DNA of 64,000 bases. It comes from Paraconiothyrium sp. Pb-2020. Lineage: Eukaryota > Ascomycota > Dothideomycetes > Pleosporales > Didymosphaeriaceae. The DNA lies in the NCBI GenBank assembly GCA_022419385.1, contig JAJUBI010000001.1:2790001-2854000 (forward strand). Direction: 5' to 3'. This document shows, one piece after another, positions 1 to 10,390 of this stretch. Positions within the stretch are counted from its first letter, which is position 1. Every line of letters begins with the position of its first letter. Under the pieces are notes generated by a model. It saw only the letters and a list, made by a program, of their open reading frames with translations. It made no database searches and was not told the origin of the DNA. Made by a program: the position numbers and the translations under genes.

Positions 1-2
1 GA

Positions 3-677
3 TAGCAGAGCGCGTCCGGCATCTCGTTCAAATCACAGTTCCTCTACCTTATCGTATATGTTACCCGATACATCGACCTTCTTTGGACATTCTACGAGCC
101 CAAGTCGCTTTACAATACCGTCTTTAAGATCATCTTTATTAGCACGTCTTCATACACCGTTTACCTCATGCTCAACGACTACAAGCCCACCCACGACCCG
201 AACCTCGATACGTTCAAGGTACAATACCTCATCGGTGCCAGCGCGTTGTTAGCGATTCTCTTCCCGTACAAGTACAACTTCACAGAGGTACGTGTCAGCA
301 GGCTACAGGAAAATGATTAAGGGACTGACAGTGGCATAGATCCTCTGGGCTATATGGCTTGAATCGGTTGCTATTCTCCCACAGCTCTTTATGCTGCAGA
401 GAACAGGGGAAGCGGAAACGATTACCACCCACTACTTGTTCGCCCTTGGCGCATACCGTGCCTTATACATTCCCAACTGGATTTATAGGTACTTCTTCGA
501 GGTACCACGCTTCTGGGATCCTATTGCTGTGATTGCGGGCATTGTTCAGACTATTCTCTATTCCGACTTCTTCTGGATCTACTACACAAAGTGCGTATAC
601 CAAAGCCCGGTGCAAGGCGTGGTTGCTAACGTAAGCACAGGGTCATCCAGGGCAAGAAATTCAACCTACCGGTGTAG
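3..677 (+). CDS. ERD2: ER lumen protein-retaining receptor (KDEL/HDEL receptor), 3' part
   Basis: Seven-TM receptor that binds HDEL/KDEL-tagged ER proteins in the Golgi and returns them to the ER in COPI vesicles. The window opens inside the gene, near residue 30 of the usual ~210. Exons are about 6-287 (after an intron ending TAG at 3-5), 340-590 and 641-677; introns 288-339 and 591-640 are GT..AG and the frame runs through. Family-typical pieces are SASGISFKSQFLYLIVYVTR, TRYIDL, LNDYKPTHDPNLDTF, the Arg-containing segment FALGAYRALYIPNWIYRY, and the end FWIYYTKVIQGKKFNLPV before TAG. The split Lys codon at 590/641 restores the conserved YYTKVIQGKK. The ATG and first exon lie outside the window. 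Identity is near certain; only the exact first splice site (6 or 9) is open. Confidence 0.95.
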
Positions 678-1568
678 GCGACCGGAGATCGACCAGCGTT
701 CATTGCGTACCCACTGTACAAAGTCGTGGCAGGTGGGATCGTTACAATCGGCGGCGTTGCGCGGGAATTACCTGGATTTCCAGGCGAGAAGTATTCTCAC
801 GCTGCATGATGTAGGTTCATGTGCTCGGAATAGGCGGCGGGCCATTATCTTGAGCTCCATTTTGCGACTCCGAAAATGCAGGCGTTCATGGCTCAGGGCG
901 TACGGCATTTGTAAAAGACACTGTGCTATTCAGGGCAGGATAGAATGTGTGGCGTTCGCGAGGGCACAGTGTCCTCGAGAGGGTGGATATACCACGGCTT
1001 GCAGTTCTTTACTTGGGAAGGATATGCACAAGCTTGTATTATTCGATGCTTATTTTCTCATGCTCTTCGCTCGTCTGCAGTTGACTCGTACCATCGAAGC
1101 TTACGATGTGGATTGTGGTACTCGCGGCAGAGAGCGGCAATTGGCTAACTAGGAGCTAGCGGGGTGGTAAGCCGTTGCCTGCTTGGAGCTCCCACCTCAA
1201 CAGACCGGTGCTGCTGGTATCGCAGCTATGCAGACTATTTGCACAGACTAAAACTGGTTCAATCTATCATGTATTCAATTGTCGTTCACATCATAAAGTC
1301 GCAAATGATTCTGCTCTAACGGTTCGGAAGCTACTCAGCCTGATGAGGAAGTGCAACACTATACACGTACGCTCACTTGACGTGCTGTGAAAGAGCTTGA
1401 GTAATCTGCTAACTCTAGAAACAGTTTTCATAAGGCGATTTGAGCAGGCGTTCAATTACTCAAGCGCCGCTTTGGCCAAGGGTTGTTCTCATCGCAGGCG
1501 TTCATCCTCACTTTCACTCCACCGAGTTATTGCAGCGCCCTGGTGTCAAACGCCCACGTGGCAGGGCC
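678..1568. other. intergenic, ERD2 3' side to orphan gene 5' side
   Basis: About 0.9 kb. Open frames here (for example 945-1148 and 1175-1390) are short, have no signal peptide or recognisable motif, and partly continue from ERD2 read-through. The sequence just before 1569 stays open without an ATG (from a TTG at 1440), so an upstream non-coding or extra coding exon of the next gene is possible. Confidence 0.5.
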
Positions 1569-3179
1569 ATGAAAATGGTGACTCCAAGAAGCGAAGAACC
1601 AGACATGACACTTGTGGCCGAGCTTCTGGAAGATATACAACGACATCCTCCAGCCGTTGCTGCGAAAACGCTGCTCGCACAACACTACGTTTCGATTAGT
1701 TGGTTCGACGCAGCTTCGGACTACGTCGAGGAGTTAAAGCGTAATGCACCAAACGATCCAGAAGTAGCAGTCTTGATCAAAGATTTGCAGGCCAGCAACG
1801 TCTCAGTATGTTGTTCCCAGCTACCCTTGAAGTCGAAGGCTGAACAGAGAGCTGATGATTGGAAGAATTCCTACCAAGTCGTCACTACCAGTGTGAGCTC
1901 AAAGACCACAGCTCCACAAGTATTGAAGAAGCCAACACGGAAAACAGTAATAGCTACGGGCAGCATGGCCACCAGCTCTGGCAACGATTCCCGAACCAAC
2001 CTGGTGGAAGGGTATAGTGGTCTGCGCCAGAAGACGAAGAGGATGTTGTATAGTTTATTGCATCTACAGGCCCAACAGAAGAAATTTGCAACTCCACAAA
2101 CCGGGCTCTCGGTGAGGATTCAAGCCATCATTCAAGGACAGACGCCACCTGGAGTTGTAGCTGCCAGCCCGCTAGGCAAGTCTCAGGCCGTGGCCCGCGC
2201 GGTTCAATCTCATTCTGACAAGGCTTTGGACATTGTCATTGCTGATCTTGAAGACAACCTGGGCTTCATGCGGGGTATGTTCGGACAAACTTCGCAGGAC
2301 CTCTTCTGATAGACAGTCCATGCTCGCTTTCAAGCCCCCAATCATGGAAATGACAGAACTGACGATGTGCATAGGTCGTACCTACGTCATGAGCGACGAC
2401 TCAATTCGCGATGGACTAGTCAAGCGCATGCGCGAAGTTGAGATGGCATTGCCAGAGACCCTCAAGATCTACTGCGAACTCGGTTTCATGTATATCGAAC
2501 ATGAGAACCTCAAGCGAAAATACGCCAACAACCAAACTATGCTTATGGATCCAATAGCTGACATCCCTCGCTATGATTTCTACGTTACTGAGGACAATTA
2601 TGCATGGGATCTGTCCGAGCTTGTCCAGGCTATCACGGCGAACGGCGGCGTAATGCGTAACCCCCTGAGCAAAGAAATGTTCACGCAGAAGGACGTTCGC
2701 GGCATCTTGGCGAGCCCACACGGAAAACCTCTGGCAGCGTTGCAAATTGCGCAGAACGAAATGTCACAAGGAGTGCGTCCTGAGACGATTGTCCGGATGG
2801 ATAAGTTGGCAGATGTTATGCTAGTGGAACGAGAGAGGACGGCGATGAAAAGTCGCAAGGCAATGGATGAGTTCCAGGCATATATCGCTACTTGTAAGTG
2901 AACCACCGATCTACTTTATCTCGTACTACAGCTAACAACTTCATAGTACCTGAGCGTGAACAAAAGGCCATAGAGGCCTTTCGATGTCCGGCTTTCGACC
3001 GATATGCAGGCAAGGCTTATGACAGCACTATCGGACAGACTATACGCGACGCCAAGTCCACCGAATTGTGTATTCACAAGGCGGGTGACTTCATCAAGCA
3101 AGCTGCAGCGTACTTGAAGGAGAAGCGTGGGGCTGCTCCGGCGACCTCGGAGTCTGAGAAAGGCTGTGTGGTTATGTGA
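1569..3179 (+). CDS. uncharacterised protein with TPR-like N-terminus, U-box-like segment and C-terminal CaaX box
   Basis: Three exons, 1569-2274, 2375-2893 and 2947-3179, give 485 aa. Intron 1 starts GTATGT and has an ACTGAC branch-like site before CATAG; intron 2 is GTAAGT..CATAG. Residues ~15-70 form amphipathic helix pairs (LVAELLEDIQ, TLLAQHYVSISWFDAASDYV) that look TPR-like. Around residues 295-360 a segment with MDPIAD, PRYDFYV and NPLSKEMFT is loosely U-box-like but not diagnostic. The C-terminus is Lys/Ala-rich and ends GCVVM, a farnesylation-type CaaX box, so membrane attachment is expected. The start at 1569 is the first ATG; ATGs at 1575 and 1605 are alternatives. I do not recognise a characterised homologue, and the function is unknown. 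Confidence 0.75.
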
Positions 3180-3657
3180 ACAGGCAATGTTGGCAGCGCG
3201 ACATACAAACTCACACGAACGGGGGGTACTGAATGGAATGCTTCTTCTATATGTTCTAGCCTAGGCTCCACTATGTGCCAAGAGCGTTACTACTCAACGA
3301 GAATACACGGCCTCTTAGGCATCTAAAAGCCCGACAAATTAAGTCCCACAGTGTACTCGATAACGGGCGGTGCCGCGCATTCGATGCTCTGTTCTGCTAG
3401 AACTGTATTAGAATCAAAGTTACCTTTGTTGAATGAAAATGCGCCTGACCTTCCCCACGGCCCCGAATTGCGCATATTCACCCTCACTTTCAAAGCGCAA
3501 TGGCACAGTCCTCCGCAGCAACCTTTCTAGATCAACCATCATGTCCACTTGAGAACCTGCACCAAATCTCAATTCAAAACGAACAGCTTAACGTACCCTC
3601 GACCTCGCTGTCAACCTCCAACGTCGTCGACTCTCCACCAAGCCTACCCAACACACC
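3180..3657. other. intergenic, promoter of secreted-protein gene
   Basis: No coding signal. The last ~100 nt before the ATG at 3658 are C/T- and C/A-rich, as usual for fungal 5' untranslated leaders. Nothing else recognised. Confidence 0.4.
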
Positions 3658-4286
3658 ATGAAACTCCTTTACTTGCTCTTTCCTATTCTTCTGCTCACCA
3701 CTTCCGTTACCTCCCGCAAGGGATGGCAAACGACTTGGCCCACCCTCGAGGCAAAGGGGGCAACGCCGACCCCGGTCCAAACGCCGGCCCCCGACCAGAC
3801 TTCAGCTGCCCGACGAATCAAGTTCACGAAGCCCAAGCCACAGCCCACATCGCAAGCCTTAAGTCGAGAGCTGTGCAAGCCGTGTGTGGACTTCATGACT
3901 ACTTGCATCGGTAAGTTATACTTGAAATAGATGTGTATGAATCATACAGATGAGACTAACCATTGATAGGAGAGCGACGTGCTGCTGGTGCTGTTGTTGG
4001 ACCAGCGGTGTTTAAGAACTGCCTGCGCGACTTGTGTTTTGGGGACCAAGGAGATAGGATGAGGAGGTGCAAGGCGGGTGGTAGGTGTAGAAACACGTAT
4101 CGCTGTCCTTTCATGGAGGATGGGTGGTTTGGACACCCATTGATTCGCACTGACGAAGATGAAGCCTGGTTCCGCGGTATGGTGGACGATATCCTGGATG
4201 AGCACTTGGCGAGCCACCCTGACGCAAAAGCTGAGCTAGCGGGAGTTGACGTTGCGGAGCTATTAGCTCGACGCCTCCTAGTATGA
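3658..4286 (+). CDS. cysteine-rich small secreted protein (effector candidate)
   Basis: Two exons, 3658-3910 and 3970-4286 (intron GTAAGT..GATAG, 59 nt, splitting a Gly codon), give 189 aa. The N-terminus is a clear signal peptide: MKLLYLLFPILLLTTSVTS. A Pro/Thr/Lys-rich linker (residues ~25-65) follows. The mature part then has eight Cys in the order CxxC, C, C, C, C, C, C (CKPC, FMTTC, KNC, DLC, RRC, GRC, YRC), an even number that suits disulfide pairing. The last ~50 residues are acidic and helical. No family was recognised. Size, signal peptide and Cys content fit a secreted effector-like or wall-associated protein, but nothing in the sequence gives a target. Confidence 0.8.
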
Positions 4287-4669
4287 GGTTCAGGATACCG
4301 GTGGGATGTTTGGAGATTGGATGGGCACTGACGTGGGTATAAATCTAAAGCAGCCTTAGTCACGGGCAAGTTTTCTATTGTCATCAAAGGTTAGGATTAA
4401 TGATTGAAATTATGACTAGATTGAGAGTTAGCTCCAATCACAGTCTTCGAAAGAAGTGAGATCCATTTACTCTGCATCAAACGTAAGACATGTACAGGAC
4501 GAACCTGCCTCAATGGATAAGGCTTCATGTCTAACCCATGTTGTGTATCTAAAACTTCAATAGATGCTCCGTGGATTCTACCAATTCAGAGAGACTTGTC
4601 TGAATATGCTAGTTTTGATATGCGTTCAGCTCCCACGCTGAATGTTGTACAACGTGCATAGCGCTTCCA
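4287..4669. other. 3' intergenic between convergent genes
   Basis: 383 nt between the convergent ends of the Cys-rich secreted protein and RBR copy 1. AT-rich, no open frame of note; presumably the two 3' untranslated regions. Confidence 0.5.
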
Positions 4670-5440
4670 CTACTTTGGCTTCTTGAAGTGCTCCTTGAGA
4701 ATGTTGAAACCGCGCCTATCAAGGCCGGTATCGCGATGGATACCTCGATCGATCTCGTAGCCTTCGTCATCGTAACCGCACACTGGCTCACCGTAAGGTT
4801 CACATTCGTGATATCCGTTCCATTTGAGCAAACAAATGAAGCAGAACTGATAGTTGCATGAGCGGCACTTCATATGATTGCAAGTGCCGGGTGCCATCTC
4901 GATCCACACGTGGCATGCGGGGCAGGCCTTTGTCCTGGACTCCGCGTACGGCGCCAACCACGAGGGTCGCTTCTTATTATGGAGTTCAGCACATTGATGG
5001 CCTTCCTCATACCATGCTGTCTTGCAGTGCGCACAGGTACGCTCTCCACAAGAAGAACACTTACTTGTGATGTCCGAACCTTTAGCATCAAAGCCATGAG
5101 GTGATTGAAACAAGCCGCAATTCCAGCAGTAAACCCTCTTGATTGGATCCACATCGAGTTGTTCGGCCTTCCAATTGTACCTAAGCTGGATGTCGGCAGG
5201 GATCAAGTGTCCGCATAGCTGGAGATCAATGGGTCCGCAGCACTTCGCAGGGAACATTTCCATGCTTTCGTCGGCCGTTGCGAGCTTGTAAGCTTGTGTA
5301 AAGCAATCCAAACACATGAAATGCTCAACACCAGTACGAGCGACCTGACTCAGCTCGAACTCGTCACCACACGCTACACACGTGCAGTCATACATGATCA
5401 CGTCGCTGTCCTTCCTATTGGAAAGTTGGCTGGGTGACAT
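4670..5440 (-). CDS. RBR (RING-IBR-RING2) zinc-finger protein, copy 1
   Basis: Intronless, 256 aa. Cys/His pairs follow the RBR order: a RING1-like part (CTCVACG, HFMCLDC, FPAKCCG; residues ~19-70), an IBR part (VYCWNCG, SKCSSCG, RTCAHCK, HQC; ~105-150) and RING2 (CPACHVWIEM then PGTCNHMKC, CRSCNYQFCFIC; ~170-205). The Cys in GTCNHM matches the catalytic Cys that forms the E3-ubiquitin thioester in RBR ligases. It ends with a conserved family tail (GYDDEGYEIDRGIHRDTGLDRRG) shared with the copies at 37-41 kb. It is probably an E3 ubiquitin ligase acting after an E2. RING1 is shorter and less regular than in Parkin or HHARI, so activity is inferred only. Confidence 0.85.
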   Translation of the reverse strand: MSPSQLSNRKDSDVIMYDCTCVACGDEFELSQVARTGVEHFMCLDCFTQAYKLATADESMEMFPAKCCGPIDLQLCGHLIPADIQLRYNWKAEQLDVDPIKRVYCWNCGLFQSPHGFDAKGSDITSKCSSCGERTCAHCKTAWYEEGHQCAELHNKKRPSWLAPYAESRTKACPACHVWIEMAPGTCNHMKCRSCNYQFCFICLLKWNGYHECEPYGEPVCGYDDEGYEIDRGIHRDTGLDRRGFNILKEHFKKPK

Positions 5441-5791
5441 TCTCGGTCGTCTATTCAGATCTATCAGAAGACTTGAGTACAGTTGATCTGCGATGCTGGA
5501 GTTGAGGATATGTGTTTCGTTATCAGAGTTAGCGGATACTTATTTTGATCGTTTAAAGTGAATCTAAGAATCACTAGATGAAATACGAGCATTGTGCGAG
5601 AGCGCCTTCGATAGTCCGGCATTGTGATGAGGTCATGAGACTATCCTTCAAATCATCCTACACAATGGAAAATAGCAATACACTGGAAATTGTCTAACTG
5701 GAAAAGGCGAAATTGAAAAGCAACACGAAGTGGCACGTCGAGGAACTTGATAGTGATGTTCATTTGCGCGATACTAACGTAGCACATCTAG
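5441..5791. other. intergenic, RBR copy 1 promoter / MBOAT 3' side
   Basis: 351 nt upstream of the RBR copy 1 ATG (which reads leftward) and downstream of the MBOAT stop. AT-rich, with no motif recognised. Confidence 0.4.
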
Positions 5792-7118
5792 CTATACACG
5801 ACAATTTTGAAACGCGAAATCCGCCTTGGGTGCACACCACATCAGCCAACCAACGACCCACCCATATCCTACAACCCTTTCGCAGGCTGCGACGACTGAA
5901 GGGTTAGCCCACGACAGCGAGCTCTTTCGGTATTGCTTCCAATTGTACTGGACTACACCCTCAAGCACAAACGACAACGGCTGTATGCACCAGAACACCA
6001 TCGTCCCTCTTCCCCAAGCGCATTTCCCGCCATACAACCACGTGACTGTCGCGTGCATGATAGCCGAGAGCACAAAGACAAGGCAGTTGTTAAGTATGCG
6101 AGAGAAAGATGTCCCTTGCGGGATGCGAAGCGCTTTTGTGAACGTCGATGAGTGAAAGTTGAAAGACTTGTACACGAGACGATGCCAGAAGTTGGCCCAG
6201 AAACGTCGCATTGTGTAGGCCTCTGTCAAGGGCCCGAAGAGCGGGGGCCATTCCCACGGTTGGTCGATGCCAGTCGCAATAAAAATGATGGCCAGGAAAT
6301 CGTGAAAGGCAGACAAGGACAGGACGTCAGGAATGAACTTGTTGGCGGCTAACAAGAGGCGGATTTGGAATTCTCGCACTGTGACAGGCGATGCGGTTGG
6401 ATCTGCTGAGTTCATTTGCTGGAAGAGACGTCGCAGTATGCCTTCCTTTTCTGGACTAAGGTCTGAGGGGACAAACCCGCCAATGGTCGCTGAAACTCTG
6501 TGTTCGAAGTAGAGAGACATAGCGATGTAGTTCAGTGCCATATATCCACAATGAATCGCTACAGCGGACCATTTCCCCCTGGTCGCGAGACGATGACGCG
6601 ATGCCGGAGCTTCGATCGGCTTATCTTTGTAGGTGCCTTCTGAGGGTTTGGCGAAGACGATGGTGCTCTTCTGTTCAGGCCAGAGATAAGGGTTCTCCCA
6701 AGCCAGCCCGACGCCCCTGGCGTTGTATGCGCGCTTCCACCCCGCTTTCCAAGATGTATCGAGCTCCTCGGTTTTGTCTTTGGTTACCTGTGTCCATGAG
6801 TTAGCCTAGAACAGAGAAAGATAGACTCAACTCCGAACGTACGCTCACTCTACTTCCCGGCATGAAGCATAGAGCCACCATGTAGGAGAAGAGAATTATC
6901 ACAAAGCGTGAGTAAGTGTCATTAAAGTAAGAATCGGGAGAGAGGTTTGGCGATGTATATAACGCTCCGCATGCTGGAGCTACCAGGAGAAGGAATCCGG
7001 TCCATCTGCTAAGTTCTGGCACGCAACCTACAGCGAGGCAAGTCGCACAAAATGAAAAGGCCCATGCAATAGGCTGCGCTCCTGAGGCTAACGTCCAGTC
7101 TGCTTCATCGAACACCAT
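5792..7118 (-). CDS. membrane-bound O-acyltransferase, wax-synthase-like (MBOAT_2)
   Basis: Two exons, 6849-7118 and 5792-6787 (intron 6788-6848, GTGAGC..CACAG, phase 0), give 421 aa. Multiple membrane helices lie in the N-terminal third (AWAFSFCATCLAVGCV, FLLLVAPACGALY, FVIILFSYMVALCF) and in the C-terminal half. Family marks are RRFWANFWHRLVYKSF (the RFW..WH motif of the wax-synthase/acetyltransferase group) and LSAIMHATVTW, whose His is the likely catalytic MBOAT residue. Such proteins transfer an acyl group, often acetyl, to a small hydrophobic alcohol in the ER membrane, and in fungi often decorate secondary metabolites. No synthase gene is adjacent, so the substrate is unknown. Confidence 0.88.
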
Positions 7119-8180
7119 AGTGGAAGAGTGTCAAGAATCGAAAATCAGAGTCAAAAGAGTGTCGAGGAATCAAACCCGCTAATCGTTTTAAAGAGTGTCG
7201 AAGAGTAAAAAAAAAGGCCTAAAGACCTGACGGAGAAAAAATTTAAGGAATGTTAATGCTCATGGTGGCCCGACGCAGCGCGTCTCTCGAGAATTATAGC
7301 CATAATCTCCTCCGCAACGGACATTTGAGACATGGTGCAGTTCATGTTCGGAGGTTAGTTGAGTGCGCGTTCACACCAACCTCCGTATTCTACATTGAAG
7401 TCTTCGGACTCGAGGTTTGATGCGCTTTGACGCCTGCGCAGGAGGGAACCTTCCGAGATCTTAAGGCCTAGACAGCCTAACCTGTCCGTACGCTAAATGT
7501 AGGCCAAGTGCAGTGCTCCCCTATGTTCGGAGTTGCAAGTGCAGCCACGAAAGCCCTGGCCCTCAATATGATGTTGGGGAGGCCCTATCATTCGTTGCCG
7601 GCGTAGGCGAGGTCCCATTTACGGGGCGCAATTGGGGGCCCAAAAGCAAGTCGGCCTGGGGCGTTCGGACTTTTAAACTTAGCGCGCGCGCCAAGTGGAT
7701 GTCGCGCAATGTAGAGTGATGACTCGGGCGAAACCTTGATAGGGCATCGTGCGCTTGCCTTGGTCGGGCTAGCACAGGGCTGGCATCTCTGTGAATCCAG
7801 CTCGGAAGTGCGTTTCAGGATATTGACCCTTCAACGCAGTGACGTTCTCGCACGACTGCAACCGAGAGTCCTTTTGCCAATGTCTGAAGGCATCGGAGAA
7901 CTGCTTCGGGCACTGTGCAAGTTCCCTGTTCTGGCGTAACGGTTATTTGGTCGACTAGCGGATTACGGTAGGCCACCACCGAAGGCTGCATCGTGGAGGA
8001 GAGCAACACCAGTATAAAGCATCTTCAGTTTCTCTTCCAAAGTATCATCATCACATTCACTACCAATCCAACTTTCAATCAACTCTTCACTTCACAGTCA
8101 CTCTTTCTGCCCGGTTGCAGCCAGCTTCTCATCAACGCTCAAACTTCTTCACAACCCACCAACCAACCAACTCAATCAAA
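7119..8180. other. intergenic between divergent MBOAT and small secreted gene
   Basis: About 1.06 kb shared upstream region. Next to the MBOAT start are three copies of AAGAGTGTCRA (see repeat entry). A poly-A run lies at ~7208-7217. The short ORFs around 7513-7940 have no motif. The last 100 nt before 8181 are a CAACCAACC-type fungal leader. Confidence 0.5.
7124..7206. repeat. three spaced copies of AAGAGTGTC(A/G)A in the MBOAT leader/promoter
   Basis: AAGAGTGTCAAGAA begins at 7124, AAGAGTGTCGAGGA at 7155 and AAGAGTGTCGAAGAG at 7191. The spacings are 31 and 36 nt, just upstream of the MBOAT ATG on the opposite strand (where they read TCGACACTCTT). They could be binding sites or a decayed short tandem duplication of about 33 nt. 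Confidence 0.6.
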
Positions 8181-8387
8181 ATGCAGTTCTTCGCCATCAT
8201 CGCTATTGCTTTCGCCGCCACGGCCGCCGCCTGCAAGGACGACAACATCTTCTGCGCTCCCGGCATGGGTGCTTGCACCGACCCCGCCGCCAACTGCGCT
8301 CGTTCCGTCGACACCACTGGCTCCAGGCTCGCCCGCGCTGTTGTCATTGACAACACTGAGGCTAAGATCAACGCCGACTCCGAGTAA
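8181..8387 (+). CDS. very small secreted protein
   Basis: Single exon, 68 aa. The signal peptide MQFFAIIAIAFAATAAA is followed by a short mature peptide with four Cys (CKDDN, IFC, GAC, ANC) and a tail RLARAVVID. The ATG sits behind a typical leader (CAACCAACTCAATCAAA) with a good context (AAAATGC). Third positions are strongly C-rich inside the frame, unlike the flanks, which supports coding. The RLAR before the last ~19 residues might be a processing site. No family recognised; possible secreted peptide or effector. Confidence 0.75.
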   Translation: MQFFAIIAIAFAATAAACKDDNIFCAPGMGACTDPAANCARSVDTTGSRLARAVVIDNTEAKINADSE

Positions 8388-9271
8388 ACGATCACACGAA
8401 TGGTACGGCCTCTCCACCGGTGCTTCCGAAATATTCACTGATCCAGCAAACAGGTATAGAAATCATTTAGACGGATGGCATGCATTTTTGAGGAGTAGGA
8501 TAGTTTGCGCGGCATTTTCGGAGTGTTTGAGTCGTTGATTGAGATTCATATTCACAACAGTCATTACCGAGATACTTCTTCAATATAATTGGATTGCGTA
8601 GAACAAACTTCATTTGTTTTGCAGTGAATAGTGCGCTTTGCTTCCGCATTCGCGAATGGCTTGCCTAATCTCATCTACCACACATACTCAGCTTAAACGA
8701 CGTAAGGCCTCAAACTTTTAGAACATCAACTCCGCAAAATCGACGAAGGTAAGCACAGACCTGGTACTAGGGATGGACGTTGCCACTACTTTTGGATTCT
8801 GATGTAAGATTGAACTGGTCTCAGGTACAGCTTATTGGAACACGAAGGAACAATGGGGCTCATGTATATCCCGACTAGATGGTCGACGCGCACCAGTCTC
8901 CCGGATTGCTTTGGTGAACCATGGCAACTTTCTGTCGCAAATTCATCGAGATACAGCGTTGTCATCCAAATTCACATCTTGCCTGAATATTCCTCTAGTT
9001 ATTGGAATTGGATCATGGGGACCGTTGCTGGTACCTGGAGTCGACTGGAGTACTCACACTTCGGAACCGAGTATTGGCGACCATGAGAACCACGTCAAGA
9101 GCAATGTACGTTTCTACCTCAACAATATTTGCATCCATTGCTGTACCATGGGAATTTTAACCGACAATCGACCAATGCATCCAAATTGATTCGCGCAGAT
9201 TTCAATCCCTCCACCTTGACTAACGTTTCGCGAGCCTCCCTGACTTCAATATACCTCCAACATAGCTCGCG
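8388..9271. other. intergenic
   Basis: 884 nt. ORFs at 8835-9086 and 8911-9189 overlap in different frames and have no signal peptide or motif, so they are not called. AT-rich patches around 8570 suit a 3' end. Confidence 0.4.
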
Positions 9272-9934
9272 ATGCATTTCGCAACACCGATCGTCGCTCT
9301 TCTCTTGAGCACCACCGCCATAGCCTGGAATTGGAATCCCTTCAAATGGTTTCCAACCGGGCCCAGTTTGTCCAAGCCGAGGTGGAATCCCATCTCAACC
9401 CCACACTCGCGCAAACCCAAGACAACCATTACAAGTTGGATTCCTCACTCAACTACAAAACCTATTCAATTCAGGACATGCGACACCGCCGCAATCTCAG
9501 TCTTCATCCCATACAGCGTTCCCCAACCAGGCCACGCATTCGAGAACTATCTCCAACAATCCATCTGCCAAGCTCCGCCCACCTTCACGGGTCTAATTGC
9601 AAAGAACCGCTTCGAGGAGGACTATGAACGATTCGCCTACTATTTCAATAAGGACTACACTCGTGTGCCGAGAGCCTGCCGCAGGAGGTTCAAGAAGGTG
9701 GTGAAGAGGGGAAATATTCCGAGAAGCTATGAAAAGTATATTCGCAAGGAGAGGAAGAGGTGCGGGAAGAAGGTTGGCAAGGTGAATCCTGGTGATGGTT
9801 ATCCTCATGGTAGAAAGGGGCAGTTGCCTGTGAGCGCGGCTGCTGGTTCTCATGGTAGGGCGATGCTATCTCTCACTCGAAGGGCTATCTTTGGAGCTGC
9901 TATGGCGTACGTTTGGGGTCAGGCCATGCTCTAG
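9272..9934 (+). CDS. secreted protein with strongly basic C-terminal half
   Basis: Single exon, 220 aa. The signal peptide MHFATPIVALLLSTTAIA is followed by a Trp/Pro/Ser/Thr-rich stretch (WNWNPFKWFPTGP), a middle part with FIPYSVPQPGHAFENYLQQS, and a very basic region (~residues 130-170; CRRRFKKVVKRGN, RKERKRCGKKVGK). There are four Cys in the mature chain, two of them inside the basic part. The C-terminus (RRAIFGAAMAYVWGQAML) is hydrophobic but too short to be a sure anchor. No family recognised. The charge resembles cationic secreted peptides or nucleic-acid-binding proteins, but the role is unknown. Confidence 0.75.
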   Translation: MHFATPIVALLLSTTAIAWNWNPFKWFPTGPSLSKPRWNPISTPHSRKPKTTITSWIPHSTTKPIQFRTCDTAAISVFIPYSVPQPGHAFENYLQQSICQAPPTFTGLIAKNRFEEDYERFAYYFNKDYTRVPRACRRRFKKVVKRGNIPRSYEKYIRKERKRCGKKVGKVNPGDGYPHGRKGQLPVSAAAGSHGRAMLSLTRRAIFGAAMAYVWGQAML

Positions 9935-10390
9935 GTAGACAGGCTGGGACGGAAGTGATCGGTAGAATGGCACCGCGGAATTGAGAACCTGTGTGAACAC
10001 ACGATTTTCAGTTTAAATTATCATCTTAACTTGAGATTGAGTGTTGTGATTCTATATCTGCGAGGTCGTGTTTTAGCTTCGTTTCAAACTGCTGATGCTC
10101 CATACTCTTGCACAAGTACAGTCATTCAAACTTGGTATCCAATGTTTGAAATGTTTGGTCTCAACAATGACGCACTTGCCCCAACCACTAATCGCAATTT
10201 CCTGGAAGCAATATCACCGAACCACTATTTCAGGGCAAGGATTGATCTTACCTCTTCAACAGAATCACTGCGCTAGTTCTGCTTCTCAAAGTTCTTTCCC
10301 CCTTCCACGACTACACCATCTTCCTCTCATAAAATCCACAAACCACCCCAAAACATCTTCACTCCAAACACCACGTTCCTGCAAAGAAAC
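9935..10390. other. intergenic
   Basis: 456 nt between two secreted-protein genes in the same direction. AT-rich first half, then a CT/CA-rich leader from ~10300 running into the ATG at 10391. Nothing else recognised. Confidence 0.4.

Noticed and set aside
391..1152. 253-codon open frame on +
   Set aside because: It reads through the ERD2 donor at 591 into non-coding sequence; only the first part is ERD2 and the rest has no protein character.
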